From Pegea sp. RAD2-039 (lineage: Eukaryota; Chordata; Thaliacea; Salpida; Salpidae): a stretch of DNA of 64,000 bases. Shown here piece by piece: positions 38,066 through 49,008 of the stretch (position 1 is the stretch's first letter; the number at the start of each line of letters is the position of its first letter). A program made the translations under genes and the position numbers. The notes under the pieces are model-generated. The model searched no databases. It was not told the DNA's origin and saw only the letters and a program-made list of their open reading frames with translations. The stretch spans positions 124,001 to 188,000 of the forward strand of contig JAQGEQ010000146.1 of the NCBI GenBank assembly GCA_034620365.1, given 5' to 3'.

Positions 38066-41000
38066 ATGAATATCTTAAAACCTGAATCATATCTATCACC
38101 CTTTCTTTTAACTTATTTGTCGAAATATATTGAAAATATCGAACAGAAGAACTTACAGTTATCACTGTGGGGTGGTGATGCTGTTTTGAACAATATAACT
38201 TTCAAATTAGATGTACTTGATAATGAAGTTGGTAATATTCCATTTAGTTTTGTTAGCTGCCAAGCACAAGAACTAAGAATTCATGTTCCTTGGAATAAAT
38301 TGACATCTGAATCAGTAGTTGTGACTTTAAATACAGTTGAGTGTGTCTTAAGATTAAATTGTAGAAAAAATTTAGTGTTGAAAAAAGCATTGAAACAAAT
38401 AGAAAGTAATAATTCACAATCATCTTATGTTCATATGATCATCAAAAAAATTAAAAGAAATTTAATTTTCAAAGTGAATAATTTAATTTTAAAATATGTG
38501 GAGGATGATACAGTCCTTTCATTAAATATTCATTCAGTATCCTACAAACCAGTTGATCTAAATTGGCAATCTGATTATTTAGATGTAACTGAAGATAACC
38601 CTACCCTCAGATATCTATGTTCTTTTCAAGATCTCACTGTATGTTTGGACACTAGAGGTCGTAGTGGAAATGTGGAGACTTTTGAAGAACCAATGGTTTT
38701 TCGTTGCCATGTAGATATCAGACAGCATTTTACATTTTCATCTCATTTATCAAGACATCCTTGTATTAATAAGATTCATATTTCAATAAATCATTTAGAT
38801 ATAAATATTAGTGAGAAGCAATTGCCTACAGTTTTGCATTTATTAGAACTTTGTTTGAACTTATATTATAAAAGAATTGAAATTAATCATCAAGTGGAAT
38901 ATAAAGATAACATTGTTGAAAATAAAACTGATGATACACAAGGTTGGGCTTCATGGGCTTGGTCTTATGTTCCTCCAATTATGAGTTATGAAGATGAAGC
39001 CCTTGAAAGAGTTCCTCAAACTATAATTGTTGGTTTATTTGTTCGAAATTTACAAATTAATTTCAAGTTTTCAAGAACCAGTAAATTGAAACAGTTTTAT
39101 TGTAATGAAAATTTTCGATCGAAAAGTATTTGTGAGTTACAGATGGAAGGAATCATGTTGGAAGTGCTTGCTAAAGGTGTTGAGGTGTTTTCTTCTGATT
39201 TTTCAGTTGCTGCTGCTAAACTTTCTCATGGCAACTTATTTGTAGGTTCCAAATTACTCCATCAAGTTAATAGAAACTTGGTGATTGTAGAAGCAGGTGA
39301 GACAGCTTATAATTTTACTGAAGGATCTTTATTTGATGATAGATGCCCAGAGAATAAAAGAGAAAAAATTAAATATAAACTAACAAAAGAAGAGTTTATT
39401 CGATTCGAACCACGTGACCAACTAAAAGCTTTTTGTTCGAAATATTTTTATAAAGCAGTTGATGGTAGAGATGATATAGAGATTGAAAATGAAAAGTTTA
39501 ATGATTATTTAAAGATCGTTGATCTAACTGATTATACTCAGTGGAGTTCTACTAAAGAAAGATCTTGGAAATATTTTAAAATTGGTGGAAATAATTGTCG
39601 AGTTTTTATCAGTAGTTATTCAGTTCAATGTTTAGATCAATTATTAGATTGGTCATCAACACATAATCTCAAACCATATTCTTTGAAAGAAAACATCAAA
39701 ATCATACCTCCTAAAGATGTCTTACCCGGATCATTATCTTTTATACCTTCTAGATCCACAACTATAGAAATAAGTCAGATGAAGATCATAATCTCATCTT
39801 TTCATCACAAAAATATCAAATCAAATGAAAGTAAAAGTTTTATAGCTTTCACAGAAGATACCTCATCACCAACTGTTCATGATAAAGTGGAAAGTTGCTT
39901 ACTGCCAGCTTTATATACAACAGTTCCATCAATTAATTTCAAAGTTATTCAACCTATGTATGGCAAGCACTTGTCAGCTTTATTATCAACGTTTTTAGCG
40001 CCACCAAAACAAGTTGTTAGGTCTTGTTACACTCAATATGACCTTGAAGTACCCTGTATACAATGTAGTCTTGTATCATCTAACCCTTTAAATTCAGAGA
40101 ATTTTATGGTTCATAATGAAACCAAGAATGTGATGAAAATAGAAAAACTTTCGTTGAAATTTGATAAATTAGAAGGGATTGAATCATGGAAAGAACGTTT
40201 ATCCATGAAGACATATCAATTGAAGATCTATCAACAATCAATTGATTTGAGGTTAACACCAATAAGTCTTGAGTTACTACTTCATATATTTGATTCATGG
40301 CTTCTTTTATTTAATTCTAAGTTTGTAGCTGAAAATATCATTGATGTAACTTATATACCTTCACTACAATCACAGTATAGTGTTGATACTTTATATTTAA
40401 ATGTCAGATTTCATGAAATTATTTTCGAATTTGCCAAAACAGTTTCATCTTCTTGTTGTGGAGGAGCACTTGAAAGTTGTGATGCTTTTTGGACGTTAAA
40501 TAAAAACAACTTTTGCTTCATACAATGCAATTGTAAAGTGAATAAGCCCTGTAGTCTTAAAGAATTTAAAACACTTGATAATAGTGGAGATAGAGTTGGT
40601 TTGTTTACAAGAGATGGAAATTGGAATGAAACCTCACATTGTTTGACGTTTTTACTTCAACAACCTTTAGAAAGTGATAAAAAAGGTTGTTTGTTGTTTA
40701 ATTTACATCACATATCAATTTGTGTTGATATTTCAATATTATCCGCACTTTTGAATTGTTATTACATCCTTCCATCTTTTCTAATGCCTTCTTTATTTAA
40801 TTATTTACAAACAAATGTGAATGAAGTGAAGTTATCTGATGATCGTCTATCTATCTACAATTTACAAGAAACTTTCTTAAAAAATTTGCTACAAATCAAC
40901 ACTCGAGGCATCCAACTATTTCTACTGACAACTGAATCACAAACTGGTCCGCATTACCTCAAAAACGAGATCTATTCACAATCAATCGCCAATCATCTTT

Positions 41001-44000
41001 TGAAATCGAAGAAAAAGTTTAAATTATGGGCTTTTAGCTTCCCAATGATAGTCGCTCTAACAGCTGGTCATAAAAAGCTTCCAATAAACTCTAAGTTGAT
41101 AAAAACAGGAACAAATGTGAATATGTTCACAGAGTTTGAAAGTTTGAACTCAGGGTTTGAAACTTTTGAAGTTTATTCACTTTATAGACAAGCAGAAGGG
41201 TTTGAGGTTTGTTGTGATCAGCTAGTCGAGAGCTTTTCAGCCACTTGTACAATTGCATGTACAAATGTGAAGAAAGATCAAGCTTGTGTCTCTCTACATC
41301 TTGATGTTGAACCTGTTGAAGTCAATGTATCTGCAGCCCATTTTAGTCCACAAGCTACTTTTATGACTTCTGCTTTTTCATTGGTTGAAGATATTTATCA
41401 TAAAATTCGAGGTTCATATGTAGATATTGATTATAAAAGTCGAACAAAGAAACCTTTAGTTGATAGTTTATCAGCTATCAGCTTCGAATCAAAACCTTTG
41501 ATTGAAAAGAAGACCTCTGATTGGTCAGTTTCAGTTTGGTTACAATGTACAATATCAAAAATAGTTTTAAATTTTATTGATGAAACTTCATACTTTTATA
41601 AAACTTCAGTATTTCTAGAAGATATCAGTTGGTCTTTAGATAAACAATTAGTTTATTTAAAGATTTTATGTTCTTTTAACTCATGTAATATCCATCAATT
41701 TCCAAACTCTGGAACGAACACGTGTCTTGATGGTATCAGTTTAACTCCAATGTATTCTATAGTTCCTCCATTCATAAAAACTGATTCCTGCTCTTCCATA
41801 ACTCACAGGGACTTTCCCTTACATAGAACAACTTGTGAACAGAAACCTGGGAAGTTTGTAGAAATAGTTTTCACAAGAGCTCTTGTTGAAGATTATCACA
41901 AAAATAAATTGTGTCTTGAGTTGGAAGATACAGAGGATGCTAGGAAGAAGAGACTACCTATGAAGGAATACATCAATGAGGTTTTATTTAATATGCAAGC
42001 TTTTGATATATTGATAAATCCATCAGCTGTTCAAGATCTCTTTATTAACTTATTTGTTGAGGCTTTTAAGGTGTTAAAGATCAAAGATAGTGATGCTAGT
42101 AAAGATCGAGTCTTTGATATTCCTCATCTGTATGTAGATATTCAAGGATGTAGGATACTAGTACCAATCTCTACAAATGAGCAGAAGTTAACTGGTTTGA
42201 GTCAAGATGTTTTTATGGTTTGTTTTAATCAACTTCAAGTAAATTGTAAACCTCAAAATAAAATTTCAAGACTTGTACTTGCTACTGATGTTTATGAACA
42301 AGCTCAAATGTTTGATTTACTCAACTGCCCAGGTAGTTGTCTACAAGATCTTCAATTTGAATGTACAATTGATGATATTAGTGTAGGTGGTGCTGATTGG
42401 TTGGAAATTGTTCATTCAATTAACCAATCACAACCATGTGATAATCCAGCGTTATTATGGAACACTAATAGTGAAGAAGCATCTCAAATTGGACCTAATT
42501 TTTATCCAGTTATTGATCAATTTGATGTTTTGATCATATATGCTCCTCAGATTTCTTATTTAGGATCAGATGGGATAAAAGTCCTTGTTTGTGCTCCTTC
42601 ATTCGAACTAGATCTTCTTAAAGATTGTCATCTGCACCTGAACCTCGCCAATTGCTTACTTATAACACAAGCCTTCATGACTTTTCAAAGTCTGCTTGAT
42701 CAGCAATTAGAAGATGAAGATCAGATATTTACAGCTTTTGAAAGCACTTATTCAAGTTCACAAACAAGTTCGAAACCTGTTAAAGCTTCTAGAAGTAGAT
42801 TGATGGGTGAATATTTACTGACAGGTAAAGATATCATCATTTACTTTTATCAGACGGTTGATAAGAATATCTACAAACTGCTTTCAAGTCTCAATATAAT
42901 TCAACCATCTCTTCTTTCATATGTTTCAAAAAAACAAGAAAAAGTTGAATTACAAGTCCATGATTTATCTTTAAGTGTGTCTTCATCTGATAAAGATTAT
43001 TTTCAAGTTTTTGAAACAAAGAATTTGGTAGTAGATACTCGAACAGGGGTACCATCATCTTTCATGCTTGCCACCATCAATAACTTCCTCACCAGGAAAG
43101 CTTCTTTGAGTATCCTCATCAACAGACCTTTGTACATCAGTATGAGCTCGCTGGTGATTGAAACAAGTTGTTTATGGTTGAAAGAAGTTCAAAGTTTAAT
43201 TAGTGAGTTACTACTGAAGAAAAATACTTACCAACCAACCACAAGTGGTTTCCATGACAACCAGCAACCACCTTTCTCTAAATTGAAGCTAAAAACTTCA
43301 CAAATAAATGTTCAGTTGAAATATTTAGATAATAACTTCAAATTATTAATTGAAGGTGTAAAAACTTGTACTTGTGTCTGTGAAAGTCAGTACTCTACGG
43401 ATGTTGACATCAATAACATCTCATTTCAACTACAATCTGATCTTCATCAATCTTTTATCTTTCTTCCATTTTCAATTACATCCAACTTCACCGTCAGTGG
43501 AATATCATTAGTCCCTGATAAAATCAGGAGACTGTCAATCAAAGTTAGTCCACTTGAAGTCCGTCTCAGTCCACTAATTGCTCATCTATTAGTCGAAACT
43601 GTCCAAGTGGTCCGCAACTGGCTGGTCAAGGTCACTTCTACCTTACCACAGCGGACAGTTTCTTCTCTGACTAGTTTTACTTCACCTGTTTATATCGAAA
43701 ATTTAGATGATTTGCGAAGAGGGTCTTATGAGTACATCACTACCTCTGACGTCACCACATTACCCTCTGCTGGTCAAATCGCGTTTTACGAAGATTCGAG
43801 TTTTAGCGCGTTGTCATGGTGCAACAAACAACCAATCCGAATCACTCGAATAGCGATTGTTCCGGTGATGCTAACGACTGATGACGTCACTGCAATCGAT
43901 TGTTCCTTGCAGTTCTATGACGAAGCAAATCAGAAGTATGAAAACGCGCGCGACTTCGTCATCGAAGCTTCAACCGCGTCGCAGTTGGATGTGAGCGGCG

Positions 44001-47000
44001 ACGACACGATAGTGTCACAGCGATGGCGCGTTGTTGTCCATAGCAACCACTTGTCACCTAAGATGCTAGCAGCAAGTCTCAAAGTTGATTGTGTGTTTGA
44101 TTCAAATGCGTTGCCATCGTTACTTGTTTGTTTTGATGTTAGTCACGTGGTTGTTGTTAGTAACGACCACGTGACTTCGACACAAGTAGTAGAACGCGCG
44201 AAGTTAGTTGTTGATGATGTCACTGGCTCGTTTCGATTATGTTTACAAAATCGCGCGTTTACATTCGTGCTTTTACCGTCGATGATGACGTCACTATTTC
44301 TTCTTAACTACCATCATCTCACCTGGATACCAACTGTCCTACCTTTCGCGGTCAGTGGCAGTCTTTCGTCGACGCCCGCGGCCCTCTCAGCTACTTGCAT
44401 CTTTCCTGATGACGTAGAACTTCGATTAAGCGGGCGAAGCCTTAAATCACTTCAATCGCTTGTGACGTCATGGTCGCAATCAAGCGTAAAGAATACTGCT
44501 TACGTCATCAGCAACGTCACTGAAACTCCGCTTCTGATTGGTCAATCTGCTACAGGTGAATGTATCACGCTAGAAGCGCGATCGCGACTTGATTACGTGT
44601 TGCCAAGCGACCGAATCGAACCCAAATTGCACTTGGCTCTTAAGTGTCATCTGGGGTTCAGTTGGTGCAAGCCTTTCAATATCTCACGTGATGACATCAT
44701 CGTACGCTATTTCGGCGAAGATTGCGCGATTGTGGTTACCGTGGAAACGAACGAGCGCTTGGAAACGACGATATGTATCGGTGGTTATGCGCGATTAATT
44801 AATCGATTAGACTTCGACGTTTGGATCGATGGATTAGCGGGAAATCAGTGTTTGAAAGCCGGCGGAGATCCAATTCAATCCCTGATCCCTTCATCAGCAA
44901 TCAAATCTATGTCTTGTCGTGCTTCAATGACTTCGAAATCGAGCGCAGTTGACGTCACAGAGTTATTTGGAGAACGCGCGCGTTGTTTATTACAGTTGAA
45001 AGATAAAGATGAAAAAATGAAATATTTACAAGTGATTAGTTACACAGAAAATAATCAAGAAGTGATTAGCTTTTCACCGATCTTTATCATAAGATCACAT
45101 CTTCCAACTTCTTGTGTCCTCCACATCCACACCAGATCTTTAAATCAACATCTTCAACTTGAAATAGAAGGAAGAGGAGCTGAAAGATCTATTGATCATC
45201 TTAATCATCTTCTAACTCATCATATAAGTGTTCAATTACCTTCTGAAAAACCATTCGAAGCAGCTGTACCAGTTAGTGGTTCATTACTGGATTCTATCGA
45301 CCAAAAGTATGGACCAGAGCGACCAGACTTGAAGTTGGACCAACATTACCCCTACCACAAGTTAGATGAAGACATTTACGAAGTAGTTGATACTTGGCGA
45401 CATGAAGAAGGTTATATCAAAGCGAAATTATCGATGTACAAGCGCGCGATTCTTCTTGAAGTGACTCCTTGGTGTCTTATCAACAACATCACTCATCTAT
45501 CGATGTGTTTCGCGACATCTAGTGGCGACACTACTTTTATTCAAGCTGATCACGTGGTCGTTCCGCTCCACTGCGCACGGCAGTTCACGCTACGTACTAG
45601 TGGTAGTTCTGTTAGTGATTGGTTTTCAATCGAAGCAGATAGCGAGCATCCTTCGCGCGCACCGAAATCATCAAATCTTAAACTCTGGGATGCTTCATCA
45701 CACGTGTGCTCACTGAAGCGGAACAATCAGCTTCTCGATCTTTTAATCACTTCATCATTTCGATGTGGAATTTTTATTCTAACTATCTCACCTCATTGGA
45801 TCATTTCAAATCTCTCATCGCGCTCCATTCGCGTCTCACCGCGTCTCACTTCCCTCTATGACGTCATCAACACCGCGCGTGATCACGAAATAGCGCTCAG
45901 CAGCGATTTCCAGCCGCTAATCGAGTGGCGTGACGTCAGAAGTGTAGATGACGCGATTGAGGTGACATCTGATGATAGCACCTCGTCTTTTCTTTGTCTC
46001 GAACATCCGACGAATGTAGATACGTGTCGCGTCGCTGATCGCGTCATCCGCTTCGCCACAAGTGATGACGTCACAGGTGATGACGTTACAGGCTACTTAT
46101 CAGTGAACGAGGATTTTGTGAGGAAGGTTTTGAGGTTAAGGGCACCTTCAACGCCCCAAACCTTGCAACAGATGTATGTGACGCGTGAAGTCGATCGCGG
46201 TCGCGTTTATCTTGTTGCTGGTGACGTCACGACCCCCAACACTTCTTTTTACAATCACACTGATCTTCTTCTCATCATTAAAGAGCTCACAGATGACGTC
46301 AGCGACGCGATACAGCTTCCTGCGCATGCGCATCTCGATTATGAATGTGAAGCGTTTTCAAAGCAATTTCCGCGATGTAAACGAACAGCTTCGTCGCTAC
46401 CCTTCGCGGTCGGTTGCCATGGCAACGAGGAATGCGTAGAAATGAACGTGAAGCCGCATGGTGGCAGTAATGAGCTGATTCTGGCTGAGGGACTGGTTTT
46501 ATGGTTCAAAGTTGAAACAGGGGCACCACTTAAAGTTCATTTCTACGATGATCCAAAGTCGCGTCGCGATCATGACGTCATCATCGATACAAGTAGCTTC
46601 AACTTAGTTGCTAACCATTTAAAAGTGGTTTGTTTGGATGACGTCACATCACCAACACATGCCCTGGACGTTTTACAAATTTGCTTGTCCCATGTAGGGC
46701 TAGAAGTGAAGGACAACTTGTCCAAGTGGACAGTTACTTTATCTGCAGATGATGTTCAGTGTGACGCGCACATCTGCAATCAGTATCCAGTCTTTATGAC
46801 GTCATCACCGCGTGATGAACGTTTCAGTATAGATTTAGTGATAAATAAAGATTTTAAGATTGAAGTGATCGATGTAAAGATGAAATCTGTTGAAGTGATG
46901 TGTGAAGATGGTTACCTGAAGCTTCTCGCGCTTCTATTTGATGTTTATTCCAAAGCGCTTCGACCCACAACCACCTCAACTAACCACAACTGGTCCACAA

Positions 47001-48130
47001 CCACCTCAACTAACATCTGGTCCAACGCACGTTCTCTTATGGAAGCCCCGCAACTGGACTATTTACAGATCCGCCCATTTAATCTGGTGGTCACCCTAAA
47101 CACGACCTACAAAGTCGAAGTGACCTTATACAAAGGAACAATCGCGTTGAGTCGCTTCCTTCGTATCGATATCTGTTGTAGATGGTCCGATATCTTCAAT
47201 GATCTTTTTGCTCATTACTTTGCGGATGTAGTCTTCGGAGCAGGTTGGATGCTGGGATCAGCTGATATCATTGGAAATCCTCTGACGACATTACGAGATT
47301 TCTCGCGCGGTTTATCCGATTTCTTTCTTCTTCCTTACGCTTCAATGGGATCAGGACCTTCTGCTTTCCTCTCTGGACTAACTGGAGGTTTATCGTCACT
47401 CATGCGGAACGTCTCGTACGGCTTGCTGACGTCACTAACAAACGTCGCGTCGGGTCTATCGCGAAATATCAGCGATCGTCACAAACCCGTCTTTGCCGCC
47501 AATATACCTGATAGTGACGTCACTATCTACTTACCGTGTGGTGACGTCACATCGAGTGATGACGTCACAACGAAACCAGGTTACCTGTCGAAGATGGTAA
47601 AAGTGATGACGTCACCACTAGGTGGCGCGGCTTCGTTGGTTTCTCGAGTAGGATCGACGATCATTGATAAATCCGGAATGAATCTACATCTCGCGTCCCA
47701 ACATCTTCCCGCGTCTCACGTGATCAGTTGCTATGGTAACTCGCTGCAAAATTTCTCGCGTAAAGTAGACGGTTACTTCGGTGATGACGTCATACGTCCC
47801 TCGTGTGTCGCGATGATGCGATGTGAAGCGTCGCGTGTTTGGGTGCTTAGCAACGACAGTTTGTATATTATTCGGCTTGACGACGACACAATTGAAAGTG
47901 TTCTCGCCATTGAAGACTACGTCATCACTATGACGTCATCAACGCCTGTAGAAGTCGAACTTCGAAATAGAGAGGATTATTTACTGCCGTTGCGTAGCAA
48001 CAAGGTAGCTGAGTATCTGGGTTTTGAAACCGCTGATGACGTCACTACAGCGCGATTTTCCACTATTTGTTATGAGGATTGGGAAGCAAGACAATTTTGT
48101 GAGATATTTCGGATGTTAACACGTCACTGA
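38066..48130 (+). CDS. VPS13B: VPS13B (COH1) bridge-like lipid-transfer protein, single exon
   Basis: 3354 residues from the ATG at 38066 (upstream in-frame codons have no ATG). The N-terminal chorein motif is clear: ESYLSPFLLTYLSKYI, LQLSLWGGDAVL, QELRIHVPWNKL, NNLILKYVEDDTVL; the close match is to VPS13B rather than VPS13A/C/D. Around residues 2430-2800 lies the VAB/SHR-BD-like part (ITPWCLINNITHLSMCF-type blocks). Around 3040-3140 is the ATG_C-like segment (GAGWMLGSADIIGNPL, GPSAFLSGLTGGLSSLMRNVSYG). It ends with a PH-like segment (YLLPLRSNKVAEYLGFE). Human VPS13B is about 4000 residues in about 60 exons; here there is no intron. The family moves lipids between membranes and VPS13B acts at the Golgi. 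The first 5.7 kb is AT-rich without TGACGTCA. From 43748 the coding sequence carries about 20 TGACGTCA copies, read as DDVT, DVTS or MTSS. The stop codon overlaps one of them. Confidence 0.96.
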   Translation: MNILKPESYLSPFLLTYLSKYIENIEQKNLQLSLWGGDAVLNNITFKLDVLDNEVGNIPFSFVSCQAQELRIHVPWNKLTSESVVVTLNTVECVLRLNCRKNLVLKKALKQIESNNSQSSYVHMIIKKIKRNLIFKVNNLILKYVEDDTVLSLNIHSVSYKPVDLNWQSDYLDVTEDNPTLRYLCSFQDLTVCLDTRGRSGNVETFEEPMVFRCHVDIRQHFTFSSHLSRHPCINKIHISINHLDINISEKQLPTVLHLLELCLNLYYKRIEINHQVEYKDNIVENKTDDTQGWASWAWSYVPPIMSYEDEALERVPQTIIVGLFVRNLQINFKFSRTSKLKQFYCNENFRSKSICELQMEGIMLEVLAKGVEVFSSDFSVAAAKLSHGNLFVGSKLLHQVNRNLVIVEAGETAYNFTEGSLFDDRCPENKREKIKYKLTKEEFIRFEPRDQLKAFCSKYFYKAVDGRDDIEIENEKFNDYLKIVDLTDYTQWSSTKERSWKYFKIGGNNCRVFISSYSVQCLDQLLDWSSTHNLKPYSLKENIKIIPPKDVLPGSLSFIPSRSTTIEISQMKIIISSFHHKNIKSNESKSFIAFTEDTSSPTVHDKVESCLLPALYTTVPSINFKVIQPMYGKHLSALLSTFLAPPKQVVRSCYTQYDLEVPCIQCSLVSSNPLNSENFMVHNETKNVMKIEKLSLKFDKLEGIESWKERLSMKTYQLKIYQQSIDLRLTPISLELLLHIFDSWLLLFNSKFVAENIIDVTYIPSLQSQYSVDTLYLNVRFHEIIFEFAKTVSSSCCGGALESCDAFWTLNKNNFCFIQCNCKVNKPCSLKEFKTLDNSGDRVGLFTRDGNWNETSHCLTFLLQQPLESDKKGCLLFNLHHISICVDISILSALLNCYYILPSFLMPSLFNYLQTNVNEVKLSDDRLSIYNLQETFLKNLLQINTRGIQLFLLTTESQTGPHYLKNEIYSQSIANHLLKSKKKFKLWAFSFPMIVALTAGHKKLPINSKLIKTGTNVNMFTEFESLNSGFETFEVYSLYRQAEGFEVCCDQLVESFSATCTIACTNVKKDQACVSLHLDVEPVEVNVSAAHFSPQATFMTSAFSLVEDIYHKIRGSYVDIDYKSRTKKPLVDSLSAISFESKPLIEKKTSDWSVSVWLQCTISKIVLNFIDETSYFYKTSVFLEDISWSLDKQLVYLKILCSFNSCNIHQFPNSGTNTCLDGISLTPMYSIVPPFIKTDSCSSITHRDFPLHRTTCEQKPGKFVEIVFTRALVEDYHKNKLCLELEDTEDARKKRLPMKEYINEVLFNMQAFDILINPSAVQDLFINLFVEAFKVLKIKDSDASKDRVFDIPHLYVDIQGCRILVPISTNEQKLTGLSQDVFMVCFNQLQVNCKPQNKISRLVLATDVYEQAQMFDLLNCPGSCLQDLQFECTIDDISVGGADWLEIVHSINQSQPCDNPALLWNTNSEEASQIGPNFYPVIDQFDVLIIYAPQISYLGSDGIKVLVCAPSFELDLLKDCHLHLNLANCLLITQAFMTFQSLLDQQLEDEDQIFTAFESTYSSSQTSSKPVKASRSRLMGEYLLTGKDIIIYFYQTVDKNIYKLLSSLNIIQPSLLSYVSKKQEKVELQVHDLSLSVSSSDKDYFQVFETKNLVVDTRTGVPSSFMLATINNFLTRKASLSILINRPLYISMSSLVIETSCLWLKEVQSLISELLLKKNTYQPTTSGFHDNQQPPFSKLKLKTSQINVQLKYLDNNFKLLIEGVKTCTCVCESQYSTDVDINNISFQLQSDLHQSFIFLPFSITSNFTVSGISLVPDKIRRLSIKVSPLEVRLSPLIAHLLVETVQVVRNWLVKVTSTLPQRTVSSLTSFTSPVYIENLDDLRRGSYEYITTSDVTTLPSAGQIAFYEDSSFSALSWCNKQPIRITRIAIVPVMLTTDDVTAIDCSLQFYDEANQKYENARDFVIEASTASQLDVSGDDTIVSQRWRVVVHSNHLSPKMLAASLKVDCVFDSNALPSLLVCFDVSHVVVVSNDHVTSTQVVERAKLVVDDVTGSFRLCLQNRAFTFVLLPSMMTSLFLLNYHHLTWIPTVLPFAVSGSLSSTPAALSATCIFPDDVELRLSGRSLKSLQSLVTSWSQSSVKNTAYVISNVTETPLLIGQSATGECITLEARSRLDYVLPSDRIEPKLHLALKCHLGFSWCKPFNISRDDIIVRYFGEDCAIVVTVETNERLETTICIGGYARLINRLDFDVWIDGLAGNQCLKAGGDPIQSLIPSSAIKSMSCRASMTSKSSAVDVTELFGERARCLLQLKDKDEKMKYLQVISYTENNQEVISFSPIFIIRSHLPTSCVLHIHTRSLNQHLQLEIEGRGAERSIDHLNHLLTHHISVQLPSEKPFEAAVPVSGSLLDSIDQKYGPERPDLKLDQHYPYHKLDEDIYEVVDTWRHEEGYIKAKLSMYKRAILLEVTPWCLINNITHLSMCFATSSGDTTFIQADHVVVPLHCARQFTLRTSGSSVSDWFSIEADSEHPSRAPKSSNLKLWDASSHVCSLKRNNQLLDLLITSSFRCGIFILTISPHWIISNLSSRSIRVSPRLTSLYDVINTARDHEIALSSDFQPLIEWRDVRSVDDAIEVTSDDSTSSFLCLEHPTNVDTCRVADRVIRFATSDDVTGDDVTGYLSVNEDFVRKVLRLRAPSTPQTLQQMYVTREVDRGRVYLVAGDVTTPNTSFYNHTDLLLIIKELTDDVSDAIQLPAHAHLDYECEAFSKQFPRCKRTASSLPFAVGCHGNEECVEMNVKPHGGSNELILAEGLVLWFKVETGAPLKVHFYDDPKSRRDHDVIIDTSSFNLVANHLKVVCLDDVTSPTHALDVLQICLSHVGLEVKDNLSKWTVTLSADDVQCDAHICNQYPVFMTSSPRDERFSIDLVINKDFKIEVIDVKMKSVEVMCEDGYLKLLALLFDVYSKALRPTTTSTNHNWSTTTSTNIWSNARSLMEAPQLDYLQIRPFNLVVTLNTTYKVEVTLYKGTIALSRFLRIDICCRWSDIFNDLFAHYFADVVFGAGWMLGSADIIGNPLTTLRDFSRGLSDFFLLPYASMGSGPSAFLSGLTGGLSSLMRNVSYGLLTSLTNVASGLSRNISDRHKPVFAANIPDSDVTIYLPCGDVTSSDDVTTKPGYLSKMVKVMTSPLGGAASLVSRVGSTIIDKSGMNLHLASQHLPASHVISCYGNSLQNFSRKVDGYFGDDVIRPSCVAMMRCEASRVWVLSNDSLYIIRLDDDTIESVLAIEDYVITMTSSTPVEVELRNREDYLLPLRSNKVAEYLGFETADDVTTARFSTICYEDWEARQFCEIFRMLTRH

Positions 48131-48291
48131 TGACGTCATCACTTCTATTTTTATTCAACTATTTATTCTTCTGCTTTTTTTTTCATTTTTTTTTTTATAA
48201 TCGAAATTTTTTCTGCAAATATTTTTGAACTTTTCAAATTTGTATCTTAATCTCATCATATTTAGATTTTAAATATTTGATCTTCATCATC

Positions 48292-48775
48292 ATGCCGGAT
48301 TGGATCTCTTTAATCTATGCATCTTCTATAGGAGGAGGAGGTGTTGCTACTTTTATCAAATCAGGTGACTTAAATGAATTTCATTCATCAAAATCTTGAA
48401 ATTTTCAACTTTTAAGGTTGTCCAGTTGCTTTATCTGTTGGTTTAGTTTGTGGGGGGTTAGCTGGTTATGGATCAGTTGGTTACAATGATGACGTCACTA
48501 GCAGAAGAATCATTCAAGGTATTAACCAATCAGATGAGTTTACAATCAATTTTTTTACAAATTAATTTTAGGAGTTTCACTTTTTCATGGAACCTTATAC
48601 ACACATCGATTTTACAAATCGCGGAAAGTTGTTCCGGCTGCTATCTTCAGTGTCTTCAGGTTGATCCTCTTCTTCTGATCTACAAATCTTTAATTAATCT
48701 TTCATTTTCAGTTTGGCTATATTAGCGAGATCTTTGTCCGCAAGCGGAAGTGATCTTTCTTCTGTTTCAAATTGA
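48292..48775 (+). CDS. TMEM14-family membrane protein, first tandem copy
   Basis: Exons 48292-48364, 48417-48518, 48572-48659, 48712-48775 give 108 residues; phases close. It starts MPDWISLIYASS. The TMEM14 pattern is followed: small residues in short helices (GGGGVATFIKSG; GLVCGGLAGYGSVGYN), then HRFYKSRKVVPAAIFSV in the place of the conserved RFYxSxKxMPAG motif. The family comprises small three- to four-helix proteins of mitochondrial or ER membranes; TMEM14C supports porphyrin import in vertebrates. It lies 161 bp after VPS13B and 233 bp before its paralogue. It is the more diverged copy: MPAG has become VPAA. Confidence 0.82.
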
Positions 48776-48831
48776 TCTTCAAATTTTTCGCTTTCAAAAA
48801 TTTATCAAAAATTTTCTCAAAATTAAAATTC

Positions 48832-48960
48832 TGTATTTCGAATCCTGTATTTCGAATCTTGTATTTCGAATCTTGTATTTCGAATCTTATATTTCGAATC
48901 TTGTATTTTAAATCTTGTATTTCGAATCTTGTATTTCGAATCTTATATTTCAAATCTTGA
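48832..48960. repeat. 15-bp 'tgtatttcgaatctt' array
   Basis: About 8 units between the two TMEM14 genes, just upstream of the acceptor of the second copy. Confidence 0.85.
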
Positions 48961-49008
48961 TTAGAAACAATTTTGTGGTTTGTTTTTCAGATTTTAAGAT
49001 ATTTAAAT

